This document shows positions 12,101 through 23,400 of a DNA stretch of 64,000 bases, in pieces; the stretch's first letter is position 1; each line of letters starts with the position of its first letter. The stretch lies in contig QAXH01005269.1 of assembly GCA_004335635.1 (NCBI GenBank), positions 28,826 through 92,825 of the forward strand. The letters are read 5' to 3'. Source of the stretch: Chloromonas sp. AAM2. Taxonomy: Eukaryota; Chlorophyta; Chlorophyceae; Chlamydomonadales; Chlamydomonadaceae. The notes under the pieces are model-generated. The model was not told the DNA's origin. It made no database searches and saw only the letters and a program-made list of their open reading frames with translations. Position numbers and translations under genes: made by a program.

Positions 12101-15100
12101 CACACAGCAAACACCAGGGACCTCACTTGTCTGTAACCACGTGAGGCAAGGAACAATATTAGACCGTGCATTGTGTCGGTCACAGTCTGCCATGTGGTCT
12201 GTGCTCTCAGGTGACAACATCCACACCGCCAAGCACATCGCCCGTGAGTGCGGCATCCTGCCCGTTGGCTCCGATTACACCGCCATGGAGGGGCCCGACT
12301 TCAGGAAGATGAGCGAGGCCGAGCTGCAGGCAGCACTGCCACTACTCAGGGTGAGCAGGACGGGATCAGGAGCGAGTGAGGGCTGAGCGAGATCATCAAG
12401 GAACTCAGGCCCGGCTTGCGCTCAGAACATTAAAGACGAGGCTTTGGTGTTTTTGTTTCCTGTTGCTGAAAGCACAATTTGGTCTGGCATTGCAGGCCCG
12501 CGCTTGCTATAGCAGCGGTGCTACGAATGCTGCCTGATAATGTTGATGATGATAATTTTCCCGCATTTTTCTGTCCAGGTGTTGGGTCGCTCCTCCCCAG
12601 AGGACAAGAAAACCCTCGTCAAGGCGCTGAGGGCAATGGGGGAGGTGGTGGCGGTCACGGGAGACGGGACCAATGACGCAGCGGCGCTCAAGGCGTCGGA
12701 CGTGGGCCTGGCCATGGGCATTGCAGGTACGGGGCTGCAGGCACGGATGGTTTCCTGCACAGCAGAACAGGATGACAAATGGAGGCACAGCTGAACAGGT
12801 AGCATTATGTACAGCAAAATGGTAGGCGTGCATTTGATTACAATCTGCATGCCAAACGAGCAGCCATGGAAGGCTTAGTTCGTTCGTTTGAGTAAACTAT
12901 AAGGCTGACGAGCAGTGCTGTTTGGCTCACTTCCGCTGCAGTGACAGTAGGACGACTAGGATAATGCATCCGCTGCTTTCTGCTCAATTCATGCACTGCA
13001 ATCCAATCGCATACACTGACCATGCCACTCATGTCACCTCTCGCGTCGTTGCTCTCCTGCCCAGGCACTGAGGTTGCCAAGGAGGCCGCTGATATCGTCA
13101 TCATGGACGACAACTTCTCATCCATTGTCAAGTCAGTGCTGTGGGGCCGGTCCGTCTTCACCAACATCCGCAAGTTCCTGCAATTCCAGGTGGGATTACA
13201 CGTACATGGGGCGGGTGATCAGCACCGGTTGCAAACGTATCAAAGACACAAGCCTGCCGCTTCTTGAACTCTCCAGGGTTGTACAGCAAAGGACAGAAGA
13301 GTATCCCAACAAGCTCCACAGGCAAGAGAAGGCAAATGCAGGGCTTCTGGCTGGTTGCTTGTATTACCCCGTATTCAGTGGTTGTGAGTGATCGACCCGC
13401 CGGGACGCAGCTATACCAGCTTGCCCCTTGTCCTGCCTGGTTTGCAGTTGACTGTCAACCTTGTGGCCCTAGTCACCGCCTTTGTTGGCGCCGTGGTGGG
13501 CGGCGAGCAGCCGCTGAACGTGCTGCAGCTGCTGTGGGTGAACATGATCATGGACAGCATGGGCGCGCTGGCCCTGGCAACGGAAGACCCCACGCCCGAG
13601 CTGCTGATGCTCAAGCCGCACGGAAGGGACGAGCCGCTCATCAGCGGCAGGATGTGGAAGCACATCTGCACACAGGGACTGTACCAGGTGATTCAGAGTC
13701 AAGCATGGGGTTTGGGAATGGCAAAAGCAGGGCTGCAGGGTACAGGTCACAAGCACGGGGACAAGTGAGCAGTGAAGTATGCGTGGAACCAGGCTGGATG
13801 AGGAGGCTCGTGCATGCACACGTAACCGGCAAGGCAAAGGCCAGAGCTTGCCTGGCGAGTGCGCCGCACTATTGCTGCTGCCAAATGCGTTGCTCAGTGT
13901 ACTGTGCCCGAGTCATTGCTCGCCTGCTGTCAGCCTGTACAATTGTGTGTCATTGTGCCACATCTGCTGCTACCCTGGACTGTCCAGCACCACACACCAT
14001 GTCTGTGCCACTGATCTTGCCTGCAGCTGTTCTGGATGTTCATCACCCTGTACGGCCTGCCAGTGATGTTCAAGCGCTACGAGCTTGGTAACAGTTCGGG
14101 TTACTACGCAGACAACTGCCAGAGCGAACTGAGTGGGCAGTACTCCCCCGCTAACGTCTCACTGTACTGCAACTGGATGAACGAGTGCGGCTTCCCCTAC
14201 GGCAGCAACCCCAACTCAGGTAATGCATTGCAGGTACAAGGACACTCTTGTGGGTCAAGTTGGAAAGTCCTGATGCACAGCCAGGCGGGTGTGTGGTGGC
14301 AATTTGTGGCAGTGTTCTGTTCTGTGCACACCCATTGACCAGGTTACAGGGTAACCTCAGCAAATTGACGACTGTGCTGCCAATAAGTGGGCCTTGAATT
14401 GACTTTGTTGCATTCACAATGGCTGGTGGAAGGTTCGTGACTGCTGCTGTGCGCTGCCCCTTTCCGCCCGCAGGCAACTGCACCCTCTGGTCCACCTGGC
14501 AGCCAGCCAACCTGCCCGCTGACGAGCGCCAGGCCATCTGCGGCACGCCCGCGTCCGGCCCCATCACGGCGGACTGCCTTCAGTACACAGCGTTTTCAGC
14601 AGCAAGGGTAAGCAGCAAGCGGCGCTGGGAGGGCGCACAGGGGAAGACCAGAGGGGTACCAATCAGTAATGCCAGTGTTACAAAAGGAAAGGGCAATGAG
14701 GACGGTAGACGGGAAGGGACAGGAGAGACAGGCTGGGGTGACTTGCATGTAACTTCACCACACGTAAGGTACTCGCAGCAATCTGGTTGAAGGCGTCATA
14801 TTTGCTGAACCATCCCGCTCAACTCCTGATTGTGTTGTTGTTGTCGTCACATGGCCTTCACAATTTTTAACTGCACTCCCTGACCGATGCCCGTGTCTGT
14901 GCCCACCGCAGGGTGTGGTTGACGACGCCTACAGCGATCAGAACGACTACAACCGCAAGCGCTCGCTGTCCGTGCTCTTCAACGCATTCATTTGGATGCA
15001 GGTGGGCGAGGCTGCAGAGGGATGTTCCCCACGCTCAACTAGATTACATACATGTGCATGATGCGGTGAGGAGGTCAAAGGACAGGCCGGTAAAGAGCGA

Positions 15101-16200
15101 TGTGGTATATCAAAGGGGGCCTTGTCATGGAAGCCAGGGCCGGAACGAAGTCTATTGAAAGACACACAACGAAAGGCCCACCAATCCGTTGCCTTGTCTG
15201 GTGCTCAGATCGCCAACGAGATCAGCTCCCGTCGCATTCACGATGAGTACGACTTCTTCGCCGGTTTCTTCCAGTCATACATTTTTATGGCGGTCATTGT
15301 CATCACGGGGGGCCTGCAAGCGATCATCATCAATTTCCTGGGCAGATTCTTCAAGGTACGAAGTGCAGTCTGGAGGCAGTTCACATGCGTCGCTGCTTCT
15401 ACCCGTGTACTATACACTATGGAATGTACGTGTGTGTGTGGGTATCGTCTGCCTGTTGGCACCTACCAGTCATTGGTTCACACATGTTGTGTGCTATTGC
15501 ATTGCTGCCAGCGTTTTTAACCTGCCACGCTGAGCTGGGCTTGGTGGCCTAAAGAAGTGCCCAGCCACCTACCGGTGTGGTGATTACTCAAGGAGACGAC
15601 CATGACCTAGACATGTCTGGTCCTATCTGCACATGTCACTAGTTATCCGGACTTGGGATGCATGTGTGCGTGTGCGTGTGTTCAGACCGTTCCCTTGGAC
15701 TGGAAGGAGTGGCTGGCATGCATTGCCATTGGCGCGGGCGCATGGCCCGTCAGCTGGGCAGTACGTTTCTTATCCAGGTACGAGCGTTTGATATTCACTG
15801 GCCAGATATCTGGAATTTTGACACGAACAACAGGTACTCACGCCAGTGCATCAAGCTTACAACGACGCTGGGCTGAGTTGGCCTGGCCTCAACATATGTC
15901 CAGTCCTACAACCTGTAGACGCCCCACCATCGACTGGCTGACCAATCTCCTGCTTAACGCACGCCTAGTCTTTCAACCTGCTCAACCTTAACAAGGACTG
16001 GCTGTTCAATCGCATGCTTGTCTGGTTCACTCGCCCACAGGGCGTTCCATGTGCACCGGGCGAACGACCTCAAGACAGGAGTGGCGCACATGCACGACCA
16101 CAGGAAGACCAGTAAGAAGGATTCAAGGGAGAACTCCATCATACCAAAGGAGAACTCTATTCAGCCAGACAACCTAAAGAGGCATGTGCCTGTGGTCTGA
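6133..16200 (+). CDS. P-type Ca2+-transporting ATPase, PMCA/ACA class (P2B)
   Basis: About 22 exons: 6133-~6290 (3' boundary unresolved), 6420-6529, 7182-7293, 7617-7719, 8033-8190, 8459-8584, 8854-9047, 9454-9597, 9910-10141, 10511-10648, 10891-11150, 11561-11709, 12211-12350, 12579-12726, 13065-13189, 13448-13687, 14027-14219, 14474-14607, 14912-15001, 15209-15355, 15686-15777, 16041-16200 (TGA). Phases close from exon 2 to the end (1,064 aa, plus up to about 50 from exon 1). It pumps Ca2+ out of the cytosol using ATP. Visible marks: actuator SLTGEG (usually TGES), PEGLPLAV in M4, phosphorylation motif [12 protein letters not shown] near residue 400, [17 protein letters not shown], hinge [16 protein letters not shown], and M6 [16 protein letters not shown] with the Ca-binding Asn/Asp. 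Ten membrane segments are plausible. The M7-M8 luminal loop is long and Cys-rich. The C-tail (about 53 aa) is short, with no obvious calmodulin-binding helix. Confidence 0.95.
10862..10887 (+). repeat. CCCTG microsatellite acting as polypyrimidine tract
   Basis: A run of about five CCCTG units ends directly at the tag acceptor of the exon starting at 10891, so the 3' splice site of this Ca2+-ATPase intron is built on a simple repeat. Confidence 0.8.
11698..11780 (+). repeat. Tandem duplication of a 5' splice junction in a Ca2+-ATPase intron
   Basis: The exon-intron junction gcatggtcacag|gtggg at 11709 is followed by two further imperfect copies (gcatggtcacaggtggg, gcatggtcgcaggtggg) separated by tacaggt-type spacers, then ggtgagc. 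Each copy is a good decoy donor. Confidence 0.7.
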
Positions 16201-16337
16201 GGCACGTGCCTGTGGTCTGAGGCACGTGCCTGTGGTCTGAGGCACGTGCCTGTGGTCTGAGGCACGTGCCTGTGGTCTGAGGCACGTGCCTGTGGTCTGA
16301 GGCACGTGCCTGTGGTCTGAGGCACGTGTCTGTGGTC
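16181..16337 (+). repeat. 20-bp palindrome-containing tandem repeat overlapping the Ca2+-ATPase stop codon
   Basis: Unit GGCACGTGCCTGTGGTCTGA. Six exact copies lie at 16201-16320, a variant first copy (GGCATGTGCC...) at 16181-16200 and a degenerate partial copy at 16321-16337. GGCACGTGCC is a perfect 10-bp palindrome with an E-box/G-box-like CACGTG core. The first unit encodes the last residues and the TGA of the ATPase, so the rest forms the start of its 3' UTR. Confidence 0.97.
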
Positions 16338-18552
16338 ACTTGGCCACAATCTCCTCAGCTGATCAATCGTCTTTGTTGTCACGAGGCTGGCAACGTTACA
16401 CGTGGGCTCAGTCCCCGTTGCTCACTAACGTTCTGGAATCAAACATTTTCAGCCACACCACTACACGCCCAACACCAGACTAGTGGGCCTGGTCGGTCCT
16501 CACTTCTGATCAGGCATGAGCCTCAACCGCACACCCACAGCTGTCAATGAAGAGTGAGAGTGCGTGGGAGTACCTGCACACAGCCGCCTGATATGCGCTT
16601 CACATCCTGAGGGCCTGACGTACGATCTTCGTGTCTGCATCCAGTCCTTGTCGCCTTCAGGTGACACGGCCACGACACTGTTGGAGTTCCTTCTTGTGAG
16701 AGTAACGAATTCTTTTGCCTACCCTGGCATTGCGGCCATCCACTGCACCTCAAGACAAATGTTATGAAATGCATGAGGGCAAAGGTAGGAGGCAGATCCA
16801 GTGGAGGGCCTGTATGGGATCAACATGGAGCCAATCTGCGGCACTCAAAAAACTGACTGAAATGGTGTGACGGTGGTACAACCGACTTTGGATATGCCCG
16901 TTGATGCCACTTTTTGCCGTGAGAATCCTTTATGGAGGCCTTTATGACCACCAACCGCCTGGTGGATATCTGGCAGATTGGAGCAGCCGTGGAGCTGGCA
17001 TGTTGGGGCCTAACCCAAGGAGAACATTGCTGGGTAGTGTACAGTGGGTAGCGTAAAAAACTGGGTTTATTGGGTACTTGAACAACCTTCCGGCAGAGGA
17101 CTGGCACAACGGTACGGCGGCTGGGCCACACACCGTGCATGCTGTCCCTGCTACGCCTTGGTTGCCCTATGGTATGCGTGGGAACACAGACGTGTTGTTA
17201 ACATGTGCACAACACGTCAAGAGACCTTTTGTTTCTCACCCTCGTACAATCATGTCATATCTGCAAGCCATATTTGGACACGGCTACTAGCGCATCTTTT
17301 GACTTGCATGGTGTTGGGATTGGTACCGTCACAAACCACGGGAGTTACAAGCTGGTGGCATTGGCACCTGTTTGCTCACGGCACAGGTGCACTGGAAGAC
17401 AGCCGTTGGATGGGCTCGGTACTCTCCCTTGAATTGCACAGAATATCAGGTCATGGCGGTTTAAAAATAGAGCTGCATCCCCTGACTTTGTGTCCGTGTC
17501 TGGGTTTCATTGGCCGCGGGTTGTCCGCACAGAGTCGCAACTGTGGAAAGTATGTTGGGTTTGCGGAGGACGGAGGTTTGCCTTGGCACACTCATTCACG
17601 GAGGTCTGTGGAACAGCTAATCTCGACCAATGTATCATCATTTTCCAATGGTCATACTGTTGCATGGTTCCGGTCTGAGAGTATGCGACTGCTGAACTAC
17701 ATGGCTTTGGCAATGCGCACATCAACACCATGCGAGCATGTGCTCTCTTCTTGGCTCTGTGGACTGGTTGTGATGATTGGATCAAGGCTCATGCTCGAAC
17801 CCATCGTGCTTTCGCCACTTAGCACGGCTTGATGTCTCATGCTATGGGAACCATGTCATTCATCTTGTAATTCAGTTACAAGGTATCATGCTACTGCTGC
17901 TGCATGGTGGCTTTCAAGTGACGAGGTACATACAAGTGTGCCCGGTTGCAAACACTTCATACTGATGATGTATACTGAAACTGCAACCCGTGTAACTGGT
18001 ATTGAGTATCTCCCATTCGTGTCCGATGGCATGGCAGTAATCCCGAGGTGCGCTCAGCCTGTTCCTGTCAGCCACCCCTACCAAGTATCACCTGTTCGGC
18101 TACTAGTTGCTGCTTGACATGAAGGGAGAGTTAGACCACTGACTCGTCTGCAAGGATGCAATGCTGCGATGATTGAACCCACAGCAACATGTCACCGGCT
18201 GTCAGTCACCACTGTAGTGGTCATCCCGCGGACAACAACAGTTCTAGTCCCTGGCAAGAGCTACCCAATGCAAGCCATATGGCCATGGCCATGGCGAGCT
18301 TCTGAGGCCTTGCGCCACGTGATGCGAACTGAACCCTTTCCTGACGTGTGTTGTGTTTGTTTCCAATCTTGTCAACATGCAGCCGTTGCTCACCCCAATA
18401 CTGACAGGCTCCCTTTTTTGTGAATTGTTCCGCACATCAACGGCTACCACAGCGAGCAGAATCAACAAGCAAAATCCTCAACAAATGGGACAAGTGCTCA
18501 ATGCGACAATGCCCGGAAATAAATCGGTAAATAAATGCTAGTCCAAGCAACG

Positions 18553-18634
18553 CAGTGATGATATGTTACAAACACAGTGATGATATGTTACAAACAACAC
18601 AGTGACTAGCCAGTGATGATATGTTACAAACAAA
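18553..18634. repeat. Three-copy minisatellite containing TGTAA on the minus strand
   Basis: Three copies of TGATGATATGTTACAAACA, two close together and one after a short spacer. On the minus strand each carries TGTAA. The array is about 430 bp downstream of the minus-strand P4H stop; a role in 3' end formation is only a possibility. Confidence 0.75.
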
Positions 18635-18880
18635 GGAGGCAGACTGGGAAATGGTGCTTTGATACAATTGACAAACTGAGTCTTGCGTTTGGACAAGTCA
18701 TAACTGTTAAAATCAAGATTGCATACGGCACAAAGCGGATGTCCGAATGAATGAACAATTTTAAACCTAGGCATCATGTCCATAATTGTCAGCACGCTCC
18801 GATCTTGATTCCTTCAGCTCCTGCCCCCCCTCCTATTGCCACAGGGCCTATAAGCTAGCAATACGGCATGAAAGATGCCT

Positions 18881-18917
18881 AAAAAAAAGAAGTTTGCCAG
18901 TTCTGGGACAATTCTCG
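18881..18917 (+). repeat. Single arm of the GTTTGCCAG inverted-repeat element
   Basis: A-rich run followed by AAGTTTGCCAGTTCTGGGAC and aattctcg, matching the left arms at 19585, 33810 and 44477. No matching right arm was recognised before 19064. Confidence 0.8.
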
Positions 18918-19063
18918 TCATTTCACTTTTACGGCATAAAGCCAGCAGACTCCCAAGGCGCACGTGTTATGCACAGCGTACGTTGCCAAAACATTTAATG
19001 AAGTCCAAGGTAAGGGCAGGCAGGAGTAGCCTACAATCACCCAACAAAAAATTGCATAGGCAT

Positions 19064-21461
19064 TTATGCGCCTGAGCTCCTGCGGTGGTGATTGGTCATA
19101 GGCTTGTCGCGAATCCACTTCGCCATGCTCCACTTGGATCCTCGGACCTGCAGTCACGCAAGGCAGGCCAAAGTGTGCAACACAAAGTCGGAGCACAAGC
19201 CGTGAATGCAGTGACCGTGGATCTATCTGTGCGTCTGGAGTTGTGGACCAGAAGAGCACTGCGTCGCCTGTCTTGGGCATGGCCGTGATACCCAGGCCGT
19301 CAGCACACGTACGCCAGTCATCAATCGTCCGATTGGCGCCTGCGGAGGCACATTGGCGTGGCAGACACTGATATGTTCAGCATGATGCCACCAACAACAC
19401 CCAAAAACTGCATGGAACAAACGGCACATGTACACGAGTGCGCGGGTCAGCCGGGCGGTTGCTCCGACACACGTACACACACGGCTTGGCAGCTGGTTGC
19501 CGCTATCTGTGGGTTGCTACGTGACGTCTAGACTTAGAACTACAACCCAGTTTCCAGCAAGTGATGATACAGTAACAAAATCCGAGAAAGAAGTTTGCCA
19601 GTTCTGGGACAATTCCTGGGACTGGCATTGAAACCGGCGTGTCTCCATGCGTCTCCACAATGTTTTACACTGGAATTGGAATGTCATTGTGAGACTGCGT
19701 TCTGAATCTCTGGCAATCTACCACCACTTCTCACTGTCCCTGTCCCAGTATTGGCAGTCACCAGCGCCTACCAGCAACACATCCCAGTGGCAGATGACAC
19801 TGACCCAACACCATACTGTGCACAATTTCACCACCATCAAAACTTAGTATGGACACACTCCTGAAAAAACTAGTCCCACAGACAACCGACAGCCTCATCA
19901 CGGTGCCAGCCCCAAAATTGTCCCAGACCTGGCAAACTTCTTTCTTTTTTTGGACCGGGCCGCCCACCATGCTGCACCCGCTCACCGTCTTGTCCCTCCC
20001 TTCTGAAGACCGTGTCGCCTCCCTCCTCCGGTGCCCTCAGGAAGATGAGCATGGTTGCGACGCGCTGGCTGACCTGCGCCCCGTACTCTTTGGGGTCAAA
20101 GGCGTCCATGTGTGAGTCGTAGTGCTGGCCATTGTCATACCGGGGGACGTTGAAAGCCTGCAAGCACAGGGCACACGAAGTGGACAGCTGTCTTCTGACG
20201 TTGCTGCAGGCAACTACTGACCTCAAGATTGGGTAGGGCGACCTTTGCGAAGGTCAACCGTAACTTGACCTCAGCAAGCCACTGACCACACAACGCACAT
20301 TTATATTGACCCTTCCAGCTGACGCAAGTCTGCGTTTTCCTAGCAGGTGTGGAATTGCCATCAGGTCAGAGTCTGAGATGCTGTGGAATTTCTGCGGAAT
20401 CTCTGCCCGGGGGAAAATACCCTGAACAACAAATGTTCCGGTGCATTTCAGCCAGCAATTGCTTTTGCAATTTGCGCAAATAGTTCATGTTTGCATTGAA
20501 CGTGCTTCATGGTGTGCACTCCCTCCTTGTAATGTCTGTCTTTACGTTTTTACGTTATTTTCTTCTTCCAGGTGTGGCAGGTGTGTGTGTGTGCCTGCAG
20601 CTGCTACAGAGGTCCTCTTTAGACGTGGGGGTGTTTGGGTCTCAACCTTGGATGCTGTGGAGATTTACCTCACCTCTCCATGCTCCACGGGCAGGTGTGT
20701 GACGGCTGCAATCTTATCCTCAACCCGTGCCAGCACCCCGCCTTTGTCCATCTCTGCCACGAGGAAGCAGCCGGTGGAGGTGCGCACTTCCTGCGTCTCT
20801 GGAACCTTCTCGCCAGGTCGGTAGGCAAGATCAGAGGCTGCAGAGCATCCAGGAAAGCACGAAATGTGGCAGGCAATCTGTACATGCATGCTTCTGGCTG
20901 CCCAGCTGGATCACTGATCATGGCGACCCCTATGTGCACAGCATGTGGCACCCCTATGTGCACAGCATGTGGCCCATGCTCATCGTGTGATAGTGAAAGG
21001 GTAAAGCGTGTTCAGGGTGCAGCAAGAGTTGCTGGGGGATGCAGACGGATCCATGATGTGACGTTGCAACATGTGATGTGGGGGCAGTTGAGACCATGTG
21101 CACAATGCACAAATCAGGGCAAGAGGATGTACATAGCATGTTGTTATAAGCACAAAACCTGTTAATGTTGTCACGTAACCGCAAAAACTAAACTTCATGC
21201 GGGATGTCGTTCTGCTGGAAGCTGCACTAGTTGGAAGCTGCTCGTTGTTGAACGGTGCGAGAATAGAGAGTGTTCAGGGTGCAGTAGGGGCTACTGGGTG
21301 ATGCTGGCAATTGAGGCCATGGGAACAAAGCGCAAGTCAGTTCGGGATGTACACAGCGCGTGATCATGCACCAAGTGGCACTCACGTCTGAGGTGGGTCT
21401 GGGCCAGGGCGATCACATGATCTGCCTCTTGCATTGTGAGAAAGCCCGGGTAGTACGTGAT
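19064..21461 (-). CDS. Prolyl 4-hydroxylase catalytic subunit, plant/algal type (5' exons not identified)
   Basis: Exons in transcript order: 21461-21386, 20837-20674, 20157-19986, 19339-19197, 19147-19064 (TAA); all phases close. The enzyme uses Fe(II), O2 and 2-oxoglutarate to hydroxylate proline in secreted proteins, normally in the ER/Golgi. Motifs: ITYYPGFLTMQEADHVIALA, QEVRTSTGCFL, NVPRYDNGQHYDSHMDAFDP with the HxD iron ligands, RVATMLIFLRAPEEGGDT, NRTIDDWRTCADGLGI, GDAVLFWSTTPDAQIDPRSLH with the distal His, and GSKWSMAKWIRDKP with the basic 2-oxoglutarate residue. The SLH-to-SKW link (SLHSRLVRGSKW) is shorter than usual because the exon ends on a weak gtgctc donor. The N-terminal signal/anchor and first exons should lie above 21461. 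GTTTGCCAG elements sit in two introns: copy A between the third and fourth listed exons, and copy B (21588-21955) upstream of the first. Confidence 0.92.
19585..19951. mobile_element. GTTTGCCAG inverted-repeat element, copy A (MITE-like)
   Basis: Left arm gagaaagaagtttgccag / ttctgggacaattcctggg; right arm caaaattgtcccagacc / tggcaaacttctttc, its inverted complement over about 30 bp. It lies inside the 646-bp P4H intron (19340-19985), with one arm 34 bp from the 5' splice site. An internal segment (tgtcccagtattggcagt) is shared with copy B. No coding capacity, so it would be non-autonomous. Confidence 0.8.
20463..20530. repeat. Internal block shared with element copy C
   Basis: tttgcaatttgcgcaaat...atgtttgc...catggtgtgcactccctcc is repeated with few changes at 34131-34198 inside element copy C. 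Here it lies in the P4H intron 20158-20673 without recognisable arms, suggesting a partial copy. Confidence 0.8.
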
Positions 21462-21587
21462 CTATGGATACCAAGAGATAACCGGCACAGGCACGAGCAC
21501 ACTCAAATGACTGAATTTGCAGACTTCCAAGACATACTTCATCAGGAATGATGTTCCGTTGGGATTTGTAACCAAGTGACATAAACC

Positions 21588-21955
21588 CAAAAAACAGAAG
21601 TTTGCCAGGTCTGGGACACTTCCTGGGTCCTGCACTGGGAACCGTTTTTGACCCCGTTCGTGCGCAGAGCCCTGAGATCGAGGCGGAGTGCTGAAGAATA
21701 CAAGAGTTAGTTCTGAACGCATCTGTAATTACTGCCAAAACCAGCACGTAACAGTGTTTCAAGTGGTTTGGTGTGTCTATCTGTACTGCTGTATCAAACT
21801 TCCCACACTGTCCCAATACTGGCAGTGCACCACGTCTACCTGTGTATGTTGTTTCAGCCACACCACTGACTCAACAGCTGTTTTGCACATCTCAACCATA
21901 TCAGGCTCAGGCTCACAAAAAAAGTAAAAGAAATTGTCCCAGAACATATTTCAAT
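21588..21955. mobile_element. GTTTGCCAG inverted-repeat element, copy B (MITE-like)
   Basis: Left arm aaaacagaagtttgccagg / tctgggacacttcctgggtcc; right arm agaaattgtcccagaac, with the outer part degraded. It lies upstream of the first recognised P4H exon, probably in an intron. Internal tgtcccaatactggcagt matches copy A. Confidence 0.7.
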
Positions 21956-23022
21956 ATCCTGCGCAGTCTGTCCAGTTCCGTCCGTTGTAAGGTTCTGATA
22001 ATTTGATGTCTGTGGCGTCAAGCGTCATTCAAAGGGCTGGACCCCACCTGAAATGGCACAGTTCGTAGACTGGCCTCGCCGCTGGCTCCATGGGCAATGG
22101 CTGGGCGCACGTTGATGAATCCTGACTGATGAGGGCCACTGTCTCAAACTGTTTGATGTACATTGCCGTGCTGCCTGGACACTTGACTGCCTGGGCACTG
22201 CTGCTGGTGCCTTCACACCGCCCTGGGCCACAGCATGCGATGCTTCGCTCGACACGAAGTTCAAGCTCCGAGATGAGGCCTGCAATCCAGGCCACTCCCC
22301 AGCTTCTCTTCCAACAACAGACTGGTTACAATCTCCAACATTTTTGTTTTGGAAAGGTACAGGCAGGCTTTCATTAGGCTTGAGTTGAGTTTCCGAGACA
22401 CTTGAAAGTACGAAGCTACTGCCCGACAGCTCCGACATGTCTCCGACATGTCTCCTGGTGGACACCTGGCGCACCTTGCTTTAAAGGCTACTGCCAGGCC
22501 CTTCGGCGTTTGGTGTCGGCAGAGCAGCCTCGAAATTCAAGCTCGACCCGGCCCACAAGCTGATGAAGCAGAGCGCCAAACATGTATGAGTGGGTACGGA
22601 ACGGACGTGGGAGAGCTTGCTTGTTAGCCGTTGCAAGATTGATGGCCTAGGGGCTTGAGTGTGCACTTTTGATCCTTCTTGATCCATGTGCGGGGGACGT
22701 ACGGCCACAGCGATGGGAAAGCCGTTGCCACGTCCGAGTTGATGCAGATGTGAGTTAGGATGGCCCATTCGTTTGACCGTGTTGAAGCCAAAGTCATGAC
22801 CTTGACAAAGGCCTGCTACCACGTGCTTGCCAATTCATTAAAGGCCAATCTGGGTGTCATCGTGCCGTTATCAGTCATGTGGTCACACACTCCGAGACTA
22901 GCATGCCACACCAGTCTTGGGACGCTGATGTTCAGTCATGAATCCAAGCGATATGTAGCAGGTGTTTGCGGATGCAGCATGAACACATGGCGACAGCTGC
23001 CAGCAACGCCGCAGTGCCTGAT

Positions 23023-23164
23023 TTACACGCGCTGACGCACTACACGCGATCATCAAAGCCAAAGTAAAGTGGGTTTGATACCACTCGGAACGATATCTCC
23101 AGAAGGACAGTTGTGTCTTGCCATGCGAAAATGGAGCTTGCGAGATGCCCCTGATAATACAAGT
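23023..23164. repeat. Dispersed repeat family R2, copy 1
   Basis: About 140 bp from the gctgacgcactacacgcgat region through cgatatctcc and gaggacagttgtgtcttg-like sequence to gatgcccctgata. The second copy is at 52099-52230, same orientation, inside the first intron of the F-box gene. No coding potential or arms recognised. Confidence 0.85.
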
Positions 23165-23330
23165 TGCTGTGATGATGGCTCGAGTGACCACCTCCATTGC
23201 CATTGCTCTGGCAAGTTGCCTTGGCACCGCTGGAAGCACACACGACGTTGCCATGCGACGTTGTCATTTGCAACCTCATCTGTGAACAAGGTACCTCACC
23301 CTTGTTTGCAATTGTTCAAAAGAAAGTGCC

Positions 23331-23400
23331 AGACGCTTCCTTGCCCACTGACCAGGCTGACAGGCGTTAACTGCGTAGCAATTAAGGAGGGTGCAAACAG
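23331..23400. repeat. Dispersed repeat family R4, copy 2
   Basis: Matches 2601-2665: CTTCCTTGCCCACTGACCAG followed by a diverged caggcgttaactgcgtagc. Confidence 0.65.

Larger units (their letters stand above)
16340..19063. other. Gene-poor region between Ca2+-ATPase and P4H
   Basis: No recognisable gene. The largest open frame is 17044-17832 on + (262 codons), with no family motif I can name; its Trp/His/Cys-rich composition looks non-coding, though a decayed transposon cannot be excluded. A three-copy minisatellite (18553-18634) and one arm of the GTTTGCCAG element (18881-18917) are present. Confidence 0.5.

Noticed and set aside
16181..16337. CRISPR array
   Set aside because: Units are directly adjacent with no spacers, and the host is a eukaryote.
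16157..16382. Minus-strand reading frames made of repeated [20 protein letters not shown] peptides
   Set aside because: They are the reverse translation of the 20-bp tandem repeat after the Ca2+-ATPase stop; the composition comes from the repeat, not from a gene.
22025..22474. 149-codon minus-strand frame as the missing P4H N-terminus
   Set aside because: No signal peptide, no P4H motif, and no donor in the right phase to the exon at 21461.
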